The notes under the pieces: model-generated
What the model was told of the DNA's origin: nothing
What the model saw: only the letters and a program-made list of their open reading frames with translations
Databases searched by the model: none
Assembly: GCA_934630385.1 (NCBI GenBank)
Contig: CAKTWE010000004.1
Location: 1 to 48,921 of the forward strand
Direction: 5' to 3'
DNA from: an uncultured Collinsella sp.
GTDB lineage: Bacteria; Actinomycetota; Coriobacteriia; Coriobacteriales; Coriobacteriaceae
DNA: 48,921 nt
Position numbers and translations under genes: made by a program
In this document: positions 39,633 through 48,921 of the stretch, in pieces
How the letters are laid out: each line of letters opens with the position of its first letter
Position numbering within the stretch: position 1 is the first letter of the stretch

Positions 39633-39802
39633 GGAAATCGCATCCCACAATTTGGCCGAATTCTGGGACGCGCTTTCCGGCTGAGGCCCCTAGCGGAAAC
39701 TGCGACCCGGAATTTCGGCTCAGAACGGGATGCAGTTTCCCAAACAGGGCTCAACCGGAAACTGCGTCCCAGTTTGGGGCCTCAAAACGGGACGCAGTTT
39801 CC
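39633..39802. repeat. Three 46-nt hairpin units at a 62-bp period
   Basis: Units at 39633-39678, 39695-39740 and 39757-39802 each start GGAAA, end TTTCC and form a 15-16-bp imperfect stem (for example GGAAACTGCGTCCC with GGGACGCAGTTTCC). Spacing between unit starts is exactly 62 bp. They lie between the minus-strand zinc-ribbon gene and rpoB; a diverged fourth unit is at 37709-37754. The other parts of 39511-40065 hold a LexA-like box and a likely promoter, but no gene. Confidence 0.88.
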
Positions 39803-39873
39803 GCTCGATCAACCCTCGCTGCCATTCCGCCGATCAGCGGCCCGCACCAGCGGCCTCGTTCACAGAAAATATA

Positions 39874-39896
39874 TGAACAGATGTTCGTTATATACT
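39874..39896 (+). promoter_or_regulatory. LexA-like (SOS) palindrome with adjacent -10
   Basis: TGAACAGATGTTCG (39874-39887) fits the Gram-positive SOS box CGAACRNRYGTTYG except at its first base; TATACT (39891-39896) follows after three bases. No good -35 is present 17 bases before it. Confidence 0.4.
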
Positions 39897-39964
39897 TATC
39901 TACCTGCACATTTTCTGTCGAAAAACTTTGCTACTCCAAAAACTCAATTGCGTCAAGGCTTTTC

Positions 39965-39992
39965 TTGCTCAACGGTCGGTACCTGATAAACT
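39965..39992 (+). promoter_or_regulatory. Likely proximal promoter of rpoBC
   Basis: TTGCTC (39965-39970) and TAAACT (39987-39992) are 16 bases apart, 74 bases before the rpoB start. Consensus assignment only. Confidence 0.4.
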
Positions 39993-40065
39993 ATTAGGTT
40001 GCGATAACTGGCGAAGCCATGCCTCGCCAACCCACCGAGCATTTCCGTGAAGGAGGAAAAACCTG

Positions 40066-43557
<3,492 letters not shown>

Positions 43558-43563
43558 TTGACT

Positions 43564-48042
<4,479 letters not shown>

Positions 48043-48048
48043 TTAGTT

Positions 48049-48070
48049 CCGCCGTTCTAACGAACGGCGG
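48049..48070 (+). terminator. Hairpin after rpoC
   Basis: CCGCCGTTC (48049-48057) pairs with GAACGGCGG (48062-48070), loop TAAC, six bases after the rpoC stop. There is no T tract; element B follows. The gap 48043-48352 holds these elements and the ECF promoter. Confidence 0.65.
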
Positions 48071-48086
48071 CGACCTCCGTCGCTGC

Positions 48087-48186
48087 GCGGCCCCCAGAGC
48101 TACAATCTGTCATTCAAAAGGCAGGGCATGACCAAAAGGTCAATGCCCTGCCTTTTTCATGCCACCTTGTACACTCTGGGGGCCGC
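48087..48186. repeat. Nested-stem intergenic element, copy B
   Basis: The outer stem GCGGCCCCCAGAG (48087-48099) pairs with CTCTGGGGGCCGC (48174-48186). The inner stem GGCAGGGCATGACC-AAAA-GGTCAATGCCCTGCC (48120-48152) has the same bulge as copy A. CAATCTG, CATGACC, AAGGTCAATG and CACCTTG are kept between copies while stem bases differ. Confidence 0.85.
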
Positions 48187-48275
48187 TCGCTTGCGTATGC
48201 TCAACCTGTTGCGTTCCGTTGATCCCTTGCCAAAAAGGGACGGATTAATTTTGGTAGGTTTTTCCTGCTTGAATT

Positions 48276-48304
48276 TGAAACATTCTGTTCGGTCAAAGCG
48301 TATC
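48276..48304 (+). promoter_or_regulatory. ECF (sigma-W-like) promoter
   Basis: TGAAAC (48276-48281) and CGTATC (48299-48304) are 17 bases apart, matching the TGAAAC/CGTA pattern of ECF sigma-W-type promoters, 49 bases before the ECF sigma gene. This suggests autoregulation. Confidence 0.6.
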
Positions 48305-48352
48305 TATGGTGAGGGCCTCATCGAGAACCATTAACGTCACCGGGAGGTGATT

Positions 48353-48871
48353 ATGGAAGAACAAGCATTTAGACAGGCAGTCGAAGATCACCGGGATGTC
48401 GTGTTTCGAATCGCATTGACGTACCTGCGCGATCGCGCCGATGCCGACGATGTTGCACAAGACGTCTTTCTTAAGTTGCTCAAAAGCGATGGAAACTTTG
48501 AAAGTTGGGAACATCTTCGTCGCTGGCTTATCCGGGTCACGATCAATGAATGCAAATCGCTCTTTCGAAAGCCATGGAGGCGTGTGGAGGATATTGAGAA
48601 CCTGGCCGATTCGCTTTCGACGGCGCAGGATGAGACCAAGGCGGTCCTGTCAGACGTTATGCGACTTCCGGAACGATTCCGTGTTCCCATCATGCTCTAT
48701 TACTATCTGGGCTTTTCGACCTCAGAGATTGCCGAGTTATTGCATGTGCCAGCCGCGACCGTTCGAACGCGTTTAGCTCGTGGTCGATCGAAGCTCAAAT
48801 TCATCCTAGAGGAGGGCGACCGTGAAATCCAACCAAATCAAGCAGGCCTTCGAGTCCGTCCAAGCCGATAG
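48353..48871 (+). CDS. ECF-type RNA polymerase sigma factor
   Basis: The 172-residue protein has sigma region 2 (VFRIALTYLRDRADADDVAQ with FLKLL, about residues 18-48) and region 4 (GFSTSEIAELLHVPAATVRT with RLARGRSKLK, about 122-151), and no region 3, so it is an extracytoplasmic-function sigma factor of the SigW/CnrH type. ATG 48353 follows GGGAGGTG; ATG 48347 two codons earlier overlaps that site. Its last 50 bases overlap the next gene, a usual arrangement for sigma/anti-sigma pairs, and an ECF-type promoter lies upstream, so it is likely self-activated when its partner releases it. Confidence 0.93.
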   Translation: MEEQAFRQAVEDHRDVVFRIALTYLRDRADADDVAQDVFLKLLKSDGNFESWEHLRRWLIRVTINECKSLFRKPWRRVEDIENLADSLSTAQDETKAVLSDVMRLPERFRVPIMLYYYLGFSTSEIAELLHVPAATVRTRLARGRSKLKFILEEGDREIQPNQAGLRVRPSR

Positions 48872-48921
48872 CGATCTTGCTGACCGTGTTCTTTATGCCG
48901 CTGCTGGTGAGCCGCTTCGCC
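48822..48921 (+). CDS. Start of the gene after the ECF sigma factor, probable anti-sigma partner (3' truncated)
   Basis: A frame opens at GTG 48822 (GGAGG is eight bases upstream) inside the sigma gene and continues to the window edge: VKSNQIKQAFESVQA followed by DLADRVLYAA. The about 33 visible residues are helical and charged. The overlap with the ECF gene suggests a membrane anti-sigma factor, but no membrane segment is in view, so the function is inferred from position only. Confidence 0.55.
   Translation, partial: MKSNQIKQAFESVQADSDLADRVLYAAAGEPLR

Noticed and set aside
39554..39997. A 147-codon plus-strand ORF before rpoB
   Set aside because: It runs through the three hairpin repeats, with low-complexity translation and no ribosome site; it is repeat-derived.

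Overview
The window is a high-GC chromosomal segment that reads like a gut actinobacterium of the class Coriobacteriia, most likely Collinsella or a close relative (inference). The signs are GC-rich coding with strong G/C third positions, frequent GTG/TTG starts with GGAGG-type ribosome sites, a sortase-anchored pilin-like surface protein, an L10-leader/rplJ/rplL block close to rpoB/rpoC, and many intergenic palindromic elements. No tRNA, rRNA, CRISPR array or intact transposase was recognised.

Layout. 1-3021: 3' part of a giant sortase-anchored adhesin with tandem Spy0128/FctA-like domains. 3022-9480: an accessory, visibly AT-richer island holding a small lipoprotein and a three-gene chaperone cassette (GrpE-like protein, long divergent Hsp70, J-like protein with a CFI-box C terminus), followed by a decayed SPASM radical-SAM remnant and an 80-bp tandem palindrome. 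9481-13117 (minus): metallophosphoesterase, a ParB-like/BMP fusion, and an MscS channel whose signal-peptide region looks frameshifted. 13301-16196 (minus): a TrpXYZ-type ABC transporter. 16355-20861 (minus): WYL regulator, asnS, and an acyltransferase/SGNH membrane enzyme. 21097-22809: lone PTS EIIA and an alpha/beta hydrolase. 23082-26338: GntR regulator divergent from a dimethylargininase and an APC antiporter broken by an in-frame TGA. 26781-34903: small conserved protein, FeoA-FeoB fusion, MFS exporter, GH13 enzyme, DNA-deoxyinosine glycosylase, an unknown protein, and an aminotransferase. 35164-36410: L10 leader, rplJ, rplL. 36724-39510: galU and a secreted-propeller/TM/zinc-ribbon protein. 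40066-48042: rpoB and rpoC. 48276-end: ECF sigma factor with its own sigma-W-like promoter, and the start of a partner gene.

How the genes fit together. Most of the window is core metabolism and transcription machinery with short operons. The exception is the 3.3-8.7 kb island. Its three overlapping genes encode the three roles of an Hsp70 machine (nucleotide exchange, ATPase, J-like co-factor), but all are divergent, the J-like protein lacks HPD, and the product ends in a CFI-box domain. This is the best candidate in the window for an undescribed system.

The second theme is a set of at least seven intergenic structured repeat families. Several are present two to four times in this window, and two show base changes that preserve pairing (22851-22947 with 48087-48186, and 26492-26558 with 30919-30985). 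These look like REP/MITE-type elements or structured RNA/terminator cassettes.
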